Source: Bog-473 sp963728845
GTDB taxonomy: Bacteria; Actinomycetota; Acidimicrobiia; Acidimicrobiales; RAAP-2
Length of the DNA stretch: 64,000 bases
Assembly (NCBI GenBank): GCA_963728845.1
Contig: CAVSLS010000040.1
Coordinates: forward strand, 1-64,000
Direction: 5' to 3'
Shown here: piece after piece, positions 8,498-17,244 of the stretch
Position numbering within the stretch: position 1 is the stretch's first letter
Layout: the number at the start of each line of letters is the position of its first letter
Notes under the pieces: generated by a model
The model's database searches: none
Told to the model about the DNA's origin: nothing
Seen by the model: only the letters and a program-made list of their open reading frames with translations
Translations under genes and position numbers: made by a program

Positions 8498-9862
8498 ATG
8501 GTCGGAAGCGACCTACCCGGTGAAAAGCGACGTCCGGCTCATGCCCGACGGCACGGGGTCAGCCGGGCCACCGAGGACCGCCTGGCTGACCTTGGGCGGC
8601 GACTGCCACCACCGAGCGAGGCGGACCGCAAGGTCATGGCTGCCGACCGGGCGGCGCGCATCACGCGACGCCTCGCCCTGGGCTTCGTGGTCCTGCTCGT
8701 CGTTGCCCTGGGGGTCGGCGGGGCGGTGCAATGGCTTCGGCCACTGCCCCAACCCGCCTTGCGAGCGCTGGCGACGCCGATTCGCATACCAGGGCCAGAT
8801 CCTTCGTTGCCGTGGCCCTCCACAGGTGAGGCGGCGCTGGCCGTGCAAGGCCTGGGGACCGTCGGGCATGTCCGCGATACCGGGCCGACACCCATCGCCG
8901 CACTCGCGGGCGTGCTCACGGCCTACGTCGTCTTGCACGATCACCCCATCTCACCCGGCGGTGACTCCGGGCCCACCATCTCGGTGACGTCCCAGACGCT
9001 CTCGGCGTATCAAGCCGGCAGTGCGGCGGGCGAGCCCGAGGTCACGGTGGCCGCTGGGGAGACCCTGACCGAGCTGAACGCGCTGGAAGGGCTGCTCATC
9101 GACTCGGGCAACGACATGGCGACGCTCCTCGCCGACTGGGACGCGGGATCCACGTCGGCCTTCGTGACCAAGATGGACCTCACCGCGCTCTCGCTCGGCC
9201 TCAGCCACACCCACGTCACGGATCCAAGCGGGGCGGACCCTGGCACCGTCAGCACCCCGAGCGACCTCATTCGCCTCGGTGAGGCAGCGATGCGGATCCC
9301 GGTCTTCAGCCAGATTGTCTCGCTCGGCGAGACGACCCTCCCCTTGGCCGGCCTTCGCTACAACCCAAATTTCGATTTGGGCCAGGACGGCATCGTCGGG
9401 ATCGCGGCCGGGTCCGACACGGCCACGAACGGCTGCTACCTCTTCGCGGCGAGGAAGACCGTGAACGGGCAGAGGGTCACTCTCTATGGGGCGGTGCTCG
9501 GCCAGTCCGGATCAAACGGTCCCAATACCGCTGCAGTGGACGCAGGCGACGCACTGGTGCGGGCTGCTCTCGGTGCCATCACTGCCGTTCCGGTCTTCAC
9601 CGCCCGACACGTTGCCGGTGAGCTCTCGGCTCCGTGGGGTGCGTCGGCGCCCGTCATGGTGACCCAGCCGGTGACCGTCGTGGGGTGGCCCGGCCTGAGC
9701 GTTGCCATGAGGGCCCGGCTCAACAAGCTCACCGTGCCCCTGGCGGCCGGATCACGAATCGGGGTTCTTCAGATACACCAGGGTTCCCACGTCACCAGCG
9801 TGACACTGGAGAGCACCTCGCAGCTCTCGGGACCCTCCGCGTCTTGGCGCCTTCTTCGCTGA
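8498..9862 (+). CDS. Membrane-anchored D-alanyl-D-alanine carboxypeptidase homologue lacking catalytic residues
   Basis: A 454-residue protein with a basic cytoplasmic head, one transmembrane segment (LGFVVLLVVALGVGGAV, about residues 60-78), and an extracytoplasmic peptidase S11-like domain. The fold markers of DacA-type enzymes are visible in order, but two of three active-site motifs are gone. The S-x-x-K site aligns to ALAG (residues 135-138), so both nucleophile and lysine are absent. S-x-N survives as SGN (203-205). The K-T-G triad aligns to VGI (300-302). I infer a non-catalytic muropeptide-binding or regulatory protein rather than a carboxypeptidase. The start at the ATG 8498 was chosen because upstream residues are unlike the family and overlap the GNAT gene's promoter. 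Confidence 0.75.
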   Translation: MVGSDLPGEKRRPAHARRHGVSRATEDRLADLGRRLPPPSEADRKVMAADRAARITRRLALGFVVLLVVALGVGGAVQWLRPLPQPALRALATPIRIPGPDPSLPWPSTGEAALAVQGLGTVGHVRDTGPTPIAALAGVLTAYVVLHDHPISPGGDSGPTISVTSQTLSAYQAGSAAGEPEVTVAAGETLTELNALEGLLIDSGNDMATLLADWDAGSTSAFVTKMDLTALSLGLSHTHVTDPSGADPGTVSTPSDLIRLGEAAMRIPVFSQIVSLGETTLPLAGLRYNPNFDLGQDGIVGIAAGSDTATNGCYLFAARKTVNGQRVTLYGAVLGQSGSNGPNTAAVDAGDALVRAALGAITAVPVFTARHVAGELSAPWGASAPVMVTQPVTVVGWPGLSVAMRARLNKLTVPLAAGSRIGVLQIHQGSHVTSVTLESTSQLSGPSASWRLLR

Positions 9863-9889
9863 TCGGACACGGTGGTCCGAGTGGGCTCC

Positions 9890-11176
9890 TCAAGGCCAAA
9901 GGGTTGCGGTATGAGGATGCATGCTTCCCATCAGGGCGACAACCATCATCATTCCTTGCGACACGCCCAGCACGCCCACAAGCGGACCCTCCCAGGCGGG
10001 GCGCATTCGCCACGCATAGGCCGCGTAGACGGTGATCACCGCCATGGAGTACCGCAGAACGCTGTCCGGCTCGTACGAGCTCAGCACCATCAAAGTGCTC
10101 GCGATGGTGAACACCCACCAGAACAGCGGCATGGTCACCCCCTTGTCGCGCGCCTTTGACAAGAGCACAATCCCGCCATAGGCAAAGGCCACGCCGAGGA
10201 CGCAGAGCACCACCTGCCCGTCCTTCAGCGCCTGGGGACCCGTGAAGACGTCGACGACCGCCAGAATCGGAGTGGTAAACCAGACGAAGTGCGAATCTCC
10301 CCAGAACCGTTCCGCCTGCACGAAGGCCAATGGCGTGCCCGCTGTCCACCACGAGTACACCAACCAGGCCACGAAGCCGAGTGGCGCGATGGCCACGGCT
10401 ACCAATGGGCGGAACTTGCGGCGATTCGTGAGAAACGCGTGGCCCGCCCCAACAACGACGCACGCAATGAGGACGACACCGAAGTCCCTGGTGAGACTTC
10501 CGAGTGTGGCAAAGAGCGCCGCCGTGATCCAATGGCGCCGCGAGAGCATGTAGAGGCACGCTCCGCATGTCGTGATGAAGAGGGCTTCGGAGTAGCCCAG
10601 GCTCAGAACGTACGCGGTCGGAAAGAAGACGTAGAGCAGAACGGCCCGATCGGCGACGACGGATCCGAAGACCTCTCGTACGGCCAACCAAAGAGCGATG
10701 GCCGAGGTGAGCCCGAGGACGAAGGACAAGATCACAGTGGCCTGGCCGTAGGACAGACGGGTGACCTCGACGGCGGCGCGCATGGCGAGGGGCCAGGCGG
10801 GAAAGAAGGCCCATCGGCTGCCGTTGCCCTCGTTGACGACATGGTGCGGGTACCCGTGTTGTGCGATGAGGGTGTACCAGTGCCCGTCCCAGCCTGCCGT
10901 CAAGGCGCTGAACAACTGCAGATGTGGTGCGAACCACTTGGCACCCATTGCGGCAAACAGGACCGCGACTCTCGAGAGGACGTAGTAACCGCAGGGGCGG
11001 GCGACGGCGTGCAGGCGCCGCCCGAGCTCACCGCCGGTCGGTGGGGCGGGTTCGAGGGGCCCAGCATCGGGACCAGTCCGATCCGCCGTCGGAGTCGTGT
11101 CCGCCGGCAGGGCCAATGCGGCCTCAACGTGCTCGCCCTGTCTCAACGCCAAGGTTTGCTCTTGGACGGTGCTCAT
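9890..11176 (-). CDS. PIG-V-like polytopic mannosyltransferase (GT-C fold)
   Basis: A multi-spanning membrane protein of about 428 residues with an acidic or aromatic loop after the first membrane segment (TAGWDGHWYTLIAQHGYP), characteristic of the PIG-V family of polyprenyl-phosphate-mannose-dependent transferases, followed by SRWAFFPAWPL. About eight to ten hydrophobic helices follow. In bacteria such proteins are thought to add mannose to lipids or proteins on the outer face of the membrane. I chose the ATG at 11176 because the preceding residues are Cys/Ser/Pro-rich and unlike the family. The gene is convergent with the S11 homologue. The exact sugar and acceptor are unknown. Confidence 0.8.
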   Translation of the reverse strand: MSTVQEQTLALRQGEHVEAALALPADTTPTADRTGPDAGPLEPAPPTGGELGRRLHAVARPCGYYVLSRVAVLFAAMGAKWFAPHLQLFSALTAGWDGHWYTLIAQHGYPHHVVNEGNGSRWAFFPAWPLAMRAAVEVTRLSYGQATVILSFVLGLTSAIALWLAVREVFGSVVADRAVLLYVFFPTAYVLSLGYSEALFITTCGACLYMLSRRHWITAALFATLGSLTRDFGVVLIACVVVGAGHAFLTNRRKFRPLVAVAIAPLGFVAWLVYSWWTAGTPLAFVQAERFWGDSHFVWFTTPILAVVDVFTGPQALKDGQVVLCVLGVAFAYGGIVLLSKARDKGVTMPLFWWVFTIASTLMVLSSYEPDSVLRYSMAVITVYAAYAWRMRPAWEGPLVGVLGVSQGMMMVVALMGSMHPHTATLWP

Positions 11177-11399
11177 CAGCGGAGCCCGAGCCAGGCGATC
11201 GGGTCGCGACGGCGGCGAGGCCGCCGAACACTGGACGCACGACAACTCAACCGATCCACTGGCCTTCCCCTCCTACAGCGCAATGCCGGTTCGGACGTGC
11301 GAACCTGCGCCGCGACCTCCCCACGCCAATCTAGGAAGTCAGGTCCCAGTCGCCATGGGCCAAAAGGCTCATTTCCGGGAACCTGCGACCATTGCGGAA

Positions 11400-12161
11400 A
11401 TGACTGACCCGACGACACCCCGGACCATCTCGAGCGATAACCCGATTGCCCTCGAAATGCGCGCCGCCGTGCACGGCGGTGACGTAGAGCTGATCAAACG
11501 CCTGCTCTCAGCTGATCCCGTTCTGGCAACCGCAAGATTCGCAGGCGCTCGGGGTGGTACCAGCACCGCCCTTCACTTCGCAACTGATTGGCCTGGGTAC
11601 TTCCCAAACGGGCCCGAAATCGTGAGAGTGCTCATCGACGCCGGCGCCGACCCCAATGCGCTGACCACGGGAGGTGGCTCGAAAGTCCCAGGACCAGGTT
11701 CCGAAACGCCTCTGCATTACGCCGCCAGTAGCGATGACGTCGATGTCGCCGCCGCACTCATTGACGGGGGCGCCGATCTTGAAACGCCTGACGGCTCGAT
11801 CGGAACACCCCTCGACAACGCGGTGGGATATGCCTGTTGGCACGTCGCTCGCTTACTGGTGGTGCAAGGTGCCCGAGTGGACAAGGTCTGGCACGCCGGC
11901 GCCCTCGGCATGTTGGAACGCTTGGACGAACTGCTCGTGCCCGGGATCGACCAAGAGCAGATTTCACAAGGATTCTGGCACGCCTGTGGCGCTGGTCAAC
12001 GCCGTGCAGCCGAACGCCTCTTGAACGCGGGTGCTGATCTCAATTGGGAACCGGACTATGCCGAAGGCACCGCCCTGGATGCGGCCACGGGTCTCGGGAC
12101 TCGACAAGACAACGTGATCGAGTGGTTGCAATCGATTGGCGCTCGATCGGCGAAGGTGTAG
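11400..12161 (+). CDS. Ankyrin-repeat protein
   Basis: A 253-residue soluble protein made of about five to six ankyrin-type repeats. Recognisable repeat ends include LIDAGADPNA, LIDGGADLETPDG and LLNAGADLNWEPD, with TALHFAT and TPLHYAA helices. Ankyrin stacks bind protein partners. Bacterial standalone versions of this size often follow the pattern seen here, with an N-terminal AVHGGDVELIKRLL helix. No signal peptide or catalytic domain is present. The ATG 11400 gives the natural domain start; an ATG at 11355 would add 15 residues. A stem-loop at 12270-12297 may end transcription. Confidence 0.85.
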   Translation: MTDPTTPRTISSDNPIALEMRAAVHGGDVELIKRLLSADPVLATARFAGARGGTSTALHFATDWPGYFPNGPEIVRVLIDAGADPNALTTGGGSKVPGPGSETPLHYAASSDDVDVAAALIDGGADLETPDGSIGTPLDNAVGYACWHVARLLVVQGARVDKVWHAGALGMLERLDELLVPGIDQEQISQGFWHACGAGQRRAAERLLNAGADLNWEPDYAEGTALDAATGLGTRQDNVIEWLQSIGARSAKV

Positions 12162-12269
12162 GAGTCGATATCGCGATAAGGGCGCAGCGTCGCAAGATTG
12201 TGTAGCGGAGCATTGCTTCACGACACCTCGCGACGATGAGCCGAAAGCTAGCTCATTCACCGCAGACGC

Positions 12270-12297
12270 GAATCGACCCCCCGAAGGGGGCCGATTC
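12270..12297. terminator. Stem-loop between convergent genes
   Basis: An inverted repeat of about 12 bases with a CGAA loop (arms GAATCGACCCCC and GGGGGCCGATTC, one mismatch) lies 108 bases after the ankyrin gene and 32 bases beyond the stop of the minus-strand mini-gene. No clear T-run follows on either side, so its role as a terminator is inferred from position. Confidence 0.5.
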
Positions 12298-12328
12298 AGA
12301 GTTGGAATCTGCCGATTCCACTCACGCG

Positions 12329-12493
12329 CTACCACCGATAGAAGCGGTGTGTTCCAGCGCCCTCACCCCGACCAATGGCGAACCCGACAAGCCACAGGAC
12401 AAGAAAGACGGCTGCAGCAATCCACAAGAGATGCACCGCGAATCCGGCACCAAAGAGGATCAAGACAAGCAGCAATGCAAGAATCAATACCAT
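12329..12493 (-). CDS. Small hydrophobic membrane protein (lmo0937/DUF5670-like)
   Basis: A 54-residue frame of strong hydrophobicity: two membrane segments (VLILALLLVLILFGAGFAV, then WIAAAVFLVLWLVGFAIG) ending in a short polar tail. This two-helix pattern with an LWLVGF second helix is that of small stress-linked actinobacterial membrane proteins. AAAGGG lies eight to nine bases upstream of the ATG. It sits directly downstream of the DUF6458-like gene on the same strand, 70 bases away, so co-transcription is likely. Function unknown. I infer membership of the stress cluster that follows. Confidence 0.65.
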   Translation of the reverse strand: MVLILALLLVLILFGAGFAVHLLWIAAAVFLVLWLVGFAIGRGEGAGTHRFYRW

Positions 12494-12563
12494 AAGAACA
12501 ACCCTTTATTCACGAAGCCACCGATGGTTCGGGACTTCCACCCAGTACGAACCGCGCTTCCAC

Positions 12564-12815
12564 CTAGTACGTCGAATCGACTCGACGAACAACGTTCCCC
12601 CGTCCGTCGTCGAACACCGTGCTCCGCCGACGGGCGTTTGCCGCAACCATAACGATGATTGACAACACGGCACCGACCGCGCCCACGATCATCAATATCC
12701 AACCCACTTTGTTGATGTTGAAGCCGTGTTGGTAGGGCTCCGTGACCGCCCAATCGAGAATCGCTCCCACTCCAAATGCGATAATGCTTACAACGAGTCC
12801 TCCAGCCCCAATCAT
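12564..12815 (-). CDS. Small two-helix membrane protein (DUF6458-like)
   Basis: An 83-residue protein with two membrane segments (GGLVVSIIAFGVGAILDWAV and VGWILMIVGAVGAVLSIIVM) separated by a short loop, then a basic tail. The VGWILMIVGAVG segment is typical of the actinobacterial DUF6458 type. The ATG at 12815 follows AAAGGAGGCTCC, an ideal ribosome binding site, so the in-frame ATG at 12830 is not the start: its first residues are the Shine-Dalgarno sequence itself. Function unknown, probably envelope stress. Confidence 0.7.
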   Translation of the reverse strand: MIGAGGLVVSIIAFGVGAILDWAVTEPYQHGFNINKVGWILMIVGAVGAVLSIIVMVAANARRRSTVFDDGRGNVVRRVDSTY

Positions 12816-12889
12816 GGAGCCTCCTTTCATGCTGCGATGGCTGTACCCCTGTGAGTTGGGTCTAAACCACTTCGCAACACATGTGCGGA

Positions 12890-13282
12890 TTACTTGATGG
12901 TTGTTCGCTCGGCGTCAACGGGCAAACGCTCCTCTGGCACAGACCCGGATACGGACAGGTTCGACCACGCTGGGTTCCAATCCGTGACCCACGTGTCGAG
13001 GCCTGTTATCTCCAACACGCGGTAGACGATGGGACGCGGACGACATGCGACGAGGTTTCCCCCGTTCTTGACCGCAATTCGCCGCGCTTCGTGGATGGCA
13101 CCCAGCCCCGAGGAATCGATGAAATTGAGCTCGTGAAGGTCCACGACGATAAGAGAGCCGGGGGGTCCGACCAACTGCTCGGCGAGCCCCCGACAGGTAC
13201 ATGCATCAAGCTCTCCCCTCAGGGCGAAGATGCGACCTTCCTCGACGTCGTAAGAAGTAACGCCAAATAGGTGCACCATCAA
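12890..13282 (-). CDS. STAS-domain anti-sigma factor antagonist
   Basis: A 130-residue protein with a STAS fold: LRGELDACTCRGLAEQL, then IVVDLHELNFIDSSGLGAI. The serine pair in FIDSSGLG is the site that anti-sigma kinases phosphorylate in SpoIIAA/RsbV relatives, so this protein probably binds a partner-switching kinase in the unphosphorylated state and frees a sigma factor. No anti-sigma kinase is adjacent. The C-terminal tail after residue 100 is unusually long and Arg/Glu-rich. The start is ambiguous between ATG 13282 and the next ATG. It stands in a group of small stress-type genes. Confidence 0.82.
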   Translation of the reverse strand: MMVHLFGVTSYDVEEGRIFALRGELDACTCRGLAEQLVGPPGSLIVVDLHELNFIDSSGLGAIHEARRIAVKNGGNLVACRPRPIVYRVLEITGLDTWVTDWNPAWSNLSVSGSVPEERLPVDAERTTIK

Positions 13283-13496
13283 GAGCCTCCGTTACTCGAC
13301 CGCCGCAGAGAGTTGCGCCTCCTTCGTGCAACAGGACCAAGGAGTGAGCTCTCGCGGGCCTCTACCAATGCGTGTGCGATTGCCTCTCTCTTCGATGGGA
13401 GCAACCACGTCCACGAGCTTGGTTGAAGAGCCTCGTGGGATCAATCGCCCGATCGGGTGATTTTCGAATCCCAACGGTCGATCGTAGACTGAAGCC

Positions 13497-14147
13497 GTGC
13501 CTAGGGCGATCCGCGTCGCACTCGTCAACGACTACATGATCGTCCTTGAGGGCCTCCGTGCCCTACTGAGGCCAAGTGCGCCGGAGATCGAGGTCGTCGA
13601 AATCGACATCCGAAAGCGACCGAGGCGAGGTGTCGATGTCACGCTGCTCGACACATACGGCGAGCTCGGGTCTCTCGGCGAAAGAGTGCGCGCTCTTAGT
13701 GCCGACTCGACGAACGGGGCGATCGTGGTCTTCAGCTTCTCCGATCGACCTGAGGCGGTGCGTCGTGCCTTGCATGCCGGTGCTCAAGGATTTATCTCCA
13801 AGGCGGTGCCCCTTCAAGAAATCATCGACGGCATCAAGGCTGCCGCAAGAGGCGACCATGTGGTTCTGACCCATAGGTCTCAACGCGCCCAGATCGATGC
13901 AACACTGCGATGGCCCGGCCGCGACATCGGCCTGACCGAACGCGAAAGCGAGCTCTTGTCCCTGCTGTCGACGGGCATGACCAACCGCGAACTCGGCAGC
14001 CATCTGTACGTCAGCGAGAACACGATCAAGACTCAGCTGCGAAGCCTGTACGCCAAGCTTGGCGTTCGCAACCGCGCCCAGGCCGCGTCCCTAGCTGGGC
14101 AAGGCATCCTCGGCGATCATCGCCGTCAAACCAAGCCCGTGGACTGA
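13497..14147 (+). CDS. NarL/FixJ-type response regulator
   Basis: A 216-residue regulator. Residues 5-118 form a receiver domain with Asp52 (in VTLLDTYG) in the phosphoacceptor place, Ser at the switch position (VVFSFS, 77-82) and Lys102 (FISKAV). The N-terminal acidic pair is reduced to Asp12. Residues 145-198 form a LuxR helix-turn-helix (LTERESELLSLLSTGMTNRE, then VSENTIKTQLRSLY). It starts at a GTG. No histidine kinase is adjacent, so it is an orphan. The incomplete acidic pocket suggests atypical or phosphorylation-independent control. It is divergent from the STAS gene, with a 214-base spacer that probably holds promoters. Confidence 0.85.
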   Translation: MPRAIRVALVNDYMIVLEGLRALLRPSAPEIEVVEIDIRKRPRRGVDVTLLDTYGELGSLGERVRALSADSTNGAIVVFSFSDRPEAVRRALHAGAQGFISKAVPLQEIIDGIKAAARGDHVVLTHRSQRAQIDATLRWPGRDIGLTERESELLSLLSTGMTNRELGSHLYVSENTIKTQLRSLYAKLGVRNRAQAASLAGQGILGDHRRQTKPVD

Positions 14148-14426
14148 ACATCAGCCAGACACAATGGGACGGAATGATAAGTCCCTCCGGCGTGGCGCGA
14201 TGCAGAGGTCGATTGGCTGCCGCTTTCGCGATGCAGCAGTTCCGATCCATCGCCTTGACCGTTTGCCGTGAAGCCAACGAGAGCGGACGGCGATGCCATT
14301 CATTTGGACTCGTCAACACACGCTGAGCTCACTGCACCATACGGCCCTTACACCAACGGGAGTGGTTTGGTTCGGAGCGCGACGGGGTAACACTGCAAAT
14401 CGACACTGTTCGAGAAAGGCCATATC

Positions 14427-14654
14427 GTGAAGAAGTTGTCATTCCTCTTAGGGCTTGGGATTGGATTCCTCGTGGGATCGCGGGCGGGTTCTGGCCCGTA
14501 CCAACGACTCGAAGAAACAGTACGTTCCGCCGCACGCCGACCCGAAGTCCGAGACGTGGTGGATAAGACGAAGGAAGCGGCGCACAACCAGGTTGCTGAG
14601 ACGGTCGACAACGTCGCGGACAAACTGTCATCGGTCAACGCTGCTGCCGTGTAG
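14427..14654 (+). CDS. YtxH-like small membrane protein
   Basis: A 75-residue protein with one N-terminal membrane segment (FLLGLGIGFLVGSRAG) followed by a charged amphipathic helix (ARRPEVRDVVDKTKEAAHNQ). The GFLVGSRAG-GPY-type sequence is typical of YtxH/general-stress membrane proteins in actinobacteria. GTG start with GAAAGG nine bases upstream. It precedes the YihY gene by 56 bases on the same strand, so they probably form an operon. Confidence 0.7.
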   Translation: MKKLSFLLGLGIGFLVGSRAGSGPYQRLEETVRSAARRPEVRDVVDKTKEAAHNQVAETVDNVADKLSSVNAAAV

Positions 14655-14710
14655 CTCGAGGTTCGAAAGCACACTCACGCGAGCGTCCAGGCTGGAGCAC
14701 AGCGCAGCAC

Positions 14711-15751
14711 ATGAACGTCGTCGAACGAACGCTCCGACGAGTTGACGCCGCTCAGCAACACCATGTCGGGCCGGGTTTCGCCTTGGGGGTCATGAAGAAA
14801 TACGGCGATGACTACGGGGGGAACCTCGTTGTACAACTGACCTACGCGATGTTCATGACGGTGTTCCCGCTGCTCCTCCTCGCGGTCACGATCCTCGGCA
14901 TAGTCTTGGCCGACGACCCCTCCTTACGCCAGCGCGTGATCGAATCGGCGTTTGGGCAGTTTCCGGTCGTTGGGCAGCAACTCGCCCACAACATCCATGC
15001 GCTCAAGCGCAGCTCGACCTTCGGTCTGGTGGTGGGCATCGTTGGGCTCACCTATGGAACGACGAGCCTGGCCCAAGCGGGGTTGTTCGCCATGGCTCAG
15101 ATCTGGAACGTCCCGGGGCCTTCCAGGCCCGGCTTCATCACCCGGCTCGCCCGCAGCCTCACGTTCCTACTTGTCTTGGCCGTGGGCCTCGTTCTCACGA
15201 CGGCGTTGACGGGGTTCGGTACGTTCGGACGCCATGACGCCGTCTTGGGGATCTGCGCCGAGCTCGTTGCCGGCATCGTCAACGTTTGTCTGTATCTTGG
15301 AACGTTCCGCGTTCTTACGCCAAAAGTTGTGGTGACCCGAGACCTCGTGGTCGGGGCTGTGATCGGCGGCGTTGCCTGGACCATCCTCCAGGCTTTCGGC
15401 GGCTACGTCGTGGGGCACTATCTTCGCGGATCGGGCGCTCTGTACGGGACCTTTGGACTGGTGCTCGGACTCGTGGCGTGGATTTACCTTGGTGCGCAGA
15501 TCACCGTCTATTCCGCCGAGGTCAACACCGTGCTGGTTCGTCGGCTCTGGCCCCGCGGACTCGTGCAACCGCCGCTGACTGAGGCTGATCAAACGTCGAT
15601 CTCGCTCCAATCCACTGAGAACCAGCGTCGCCCAGAGCAAGAAGTCCGAAGCAGATTCAAAGAACGACCGATGACCCAGGACGAATACCGGGAGCACGAT
15701 TATCGCGCCGCGGAAGCCCCCAACTTAGAACTCACGGTTCCAGAGAAGTGA
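14711..15751 (+). CDS. YihY/BrkB-family membrane protein
   Basis: A 346-residue protein with about six membrane helices in the YihY/BrkB order. The conserved early element LTYAMFMTVFPLLLLAVTIL, the central LYGTFGLVLGLVAWIYLGAQ, and the final YSAEVNTVL are all visible. The C-terminal 75 residues are a hydrophilic cytoplasmic extension. Despite the ribonuclease-BN legacy name, members are inner-membrane proteins of uncertain transport role. It sits among stress-type genes on the same strand. Confidence 0.87.
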   Translation: MNVVERTLRRVDAAQQHHVGPGFALGVMKKYGDDYGGNLVVQLTYAMFMTVFPLLLLAVTILGIVLADDPSLRQRVIESAFGQFPVVGQQLAHNIHALKRSSTFGLVVGIVGLTYGTTSLAQAGLFAMAQIWNVPGPSRPGFITRLARSLTFLLVLAVGLVLTTALTGFGTFGRHDAVLGICAELVAGIVNVCLYLGTFRVLTPKVVVTRDLVVGAVIGGVAWTILQAFGGYVVGHYLRGSGALYGTFGLVLGLVAWIYLGAQITVYSAEVNTVLVRRLWPRGLVQPPLTEADQTSISLQSTENQRRPEQEVRSRFKERPMTQDEYREHDYRAAEAPNLELTVPEK

Positions 15752-15799
15752 CGGGAGATCATAAGCACCGCTTACCGGACTCTTCAGGGAGGGAAACCC

Positions 15800-16333
15800 A
15801 TGAACTCGCCGAGCAGCGGCGTGGCACAGAACGGCTTCAATACCCGCTCAAGTGAGCCGAGTCCGACAGGCGAGTCCGAGTCCCAACGCAACAATCGCAA
15901 CCTGAGCGATCTCCTACAGGAACTTCGGGTCGCGGGTCTCGGTGTGCAGATGCTCTTTGGGTTTCTCCTTTCCCTGCCTTTCACCGTCCGGTTCGGTCGC
16001 CTCGACGCTCTCGAAAGAGATCTCTATCAGGTGAGCTTGATCTGCGCCGCTCTCGCCACCGTGCTCCTCATTAGTCCCGTTGCCTACCATCGCTGGGTCT
16101 TCCGGCTCCACGAGAAGGGACGACTTCTCCGTTACGCCAATATCCAGGCGATTCTCGGACTGGCCATGGTCGCGTTGGCCGTGTGCTCTTCTGTGTGGAT
16201 GGTCTTGATGGTCATCGGACTGAACAGGCTCAGCGGCCTGTTCGCGGCTGTCACGACGGGATGCTTCGCGTTCTTGTGGTTCGTCCTCCCGGTTGTTGAC
16301 CGGCTCGGCGCGCCGTCACCCCGAAAACCCTAA
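15800..16333 (+). CDS. DUF6328-like four-helix membrane protein
   Basis: A 177-residue protein with a 35-residue polar head (SEPSPTGESESQRNNRN), then LLQELRVAGLGVQMLFGFLL, which is the usual start of this actinobacterial family, and about four membrane segments. Function unknown. An SD-like AGGGAGG precedes the ATG by about eight bases, and it follows the YihY gene by 48 bases on the same strand, so they may be one transcript. Confidence 0.72.
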   Translation: MNSPSSGVAQNGFNTRSSEPSPTGESESQRNNRNLSDLLQELRVAGLGVQMLFGFLLSLPFTVRFGRLDALERDLYQVSLICAALATVLLISPVAYHRWVFRLHEKGRLLRYANIQAILGLAMVALAVCSSVWMVLMVIGLNRLSGLFAAVTTGCFAFLWFVLPVVDRLGAPSPRKP

Positions 16334-16649
16334 CCAGCCTGACGCACAATTAGGTCGTCCTTCGCTCGTTGGGCCATTCCCTTTCCCTCGAGCGATCATC
16401 GCTCACGCGACCAGCGACCCCTTTTTGCGACGCTCTTCGCAGACTCCATGCGTTCTTTGCTTTGTCGTGAATGGACATCTTCAGATCCATCCCCCAGTAC
16501 CGCCCCGGTCGCGTGTGAGCGACCAAGAAGAATCCTGTCACATCGTTGATCTGGCGAACGATCCTCGTTTCGTCGAGCAGGGTTGGGGTATCGGCCAGAC
16601 ATGCCCCGGGGACGCGGGACGCGGAGCGGGGGATGGAGGGAGGCACAAC
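16334..16649. other. Intergenic stretch, no gene seen
   Basis: The 316 bases between the DUF6328-like gene and the Rho_N-like gene contain only short overlapping frames without plausible starts or family resemblance. A GGAGGG at about 16637-16642 belongs to the downstream start. Confidence 0.5.
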
Positions 16650-16976
16650 GTGCCACAGCGAGCATGGAACGCAAAGCGAGAGCGTCAGTACGAACACATC
16701 AAGTCCGGTCTCAAGCGGGGCGGTGATTCCGAGAGGCTGGCGGAGGAGATCGCCGCCCGGACTGTGAACAAGGAACGAGCTCGGTCCGGAGAGGCAAACC
16801 AATCGAGCTCGACCTCCACTCGAGACATCTCATCGGCGCGTCGGGGCGGCCTGCGGTCGCATCGAGGGGCAGGGGGACGAACGAGGGACCAACTCTACGA
16901 AGAGGCCAAACGCAGAGGGGTGAGGGGACGATCCAAGATGACCAAAGCGCAGCTCGAACGAGCGGTCGGCCGTTGA
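16650..16976 (+). CDS. Small basic protein with C-terminal Rho_N/SAP-like motif
   Basis: A 108-residue protein that begins at GTG 16650 with GGAGGGAGG seven or more bases upstream. It opens with PQRAWNAKRERQYEHIKSGL, contains EEIAARTVNKERARSGE, and ends with a helix-turn-helix-like SAP/Rho_N element (RDQLYEEAKRRGVRGRSKM, then KAQLERAVGR). This architecture is common in actinobacteria and is often labelled plasmid stabilization protein; I think it is a nucleic-acid-binding stress protein. The frame extends upstream to 16293, but that part has no similarity to the family. Confidence 0.75.
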   Translation: MPQRAWNAKRERQYEHIKSGLKRGGDSERLAEEIAARTVNKERARSGEANQSSSTSTRDISSARRGGLRSHRGAGGRTRDQLYEEAKRRGVRGRSKMTKAQLERAVGR

Positions 16977-17244
16977 CGCCCACCGGAAATGGTTCGTTCC
17001 GTCGAGCGCAATGGCTCGGCGGGCCTACGTGAGAGTGCCTGAGGAGTGGGTAGGACTTGAGGGACGCGATATCTGGAGGAATGCCATGACATCGCAATAC
17101 CATCACTCATTGCCCTCGAACTCAATCCCCAGAATGTGATGGCCGCATTAATCCCTTACATCTGCCAAAGCGCTGCCGGTAAGGACCGGTCGCGAACCCG
17201 CATTCGTTTCTGAGCGAAGGTCAAGCCGTAGATACCTATCCGCC

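Noticed and set aside
16980..17150. A 17-codon peptide after GGAGGAATGCC near 17088
   Set aside because: Good ribosome binding site, but no downstream gene on that strand to regulate and no sign of a hairpin; too little to support.
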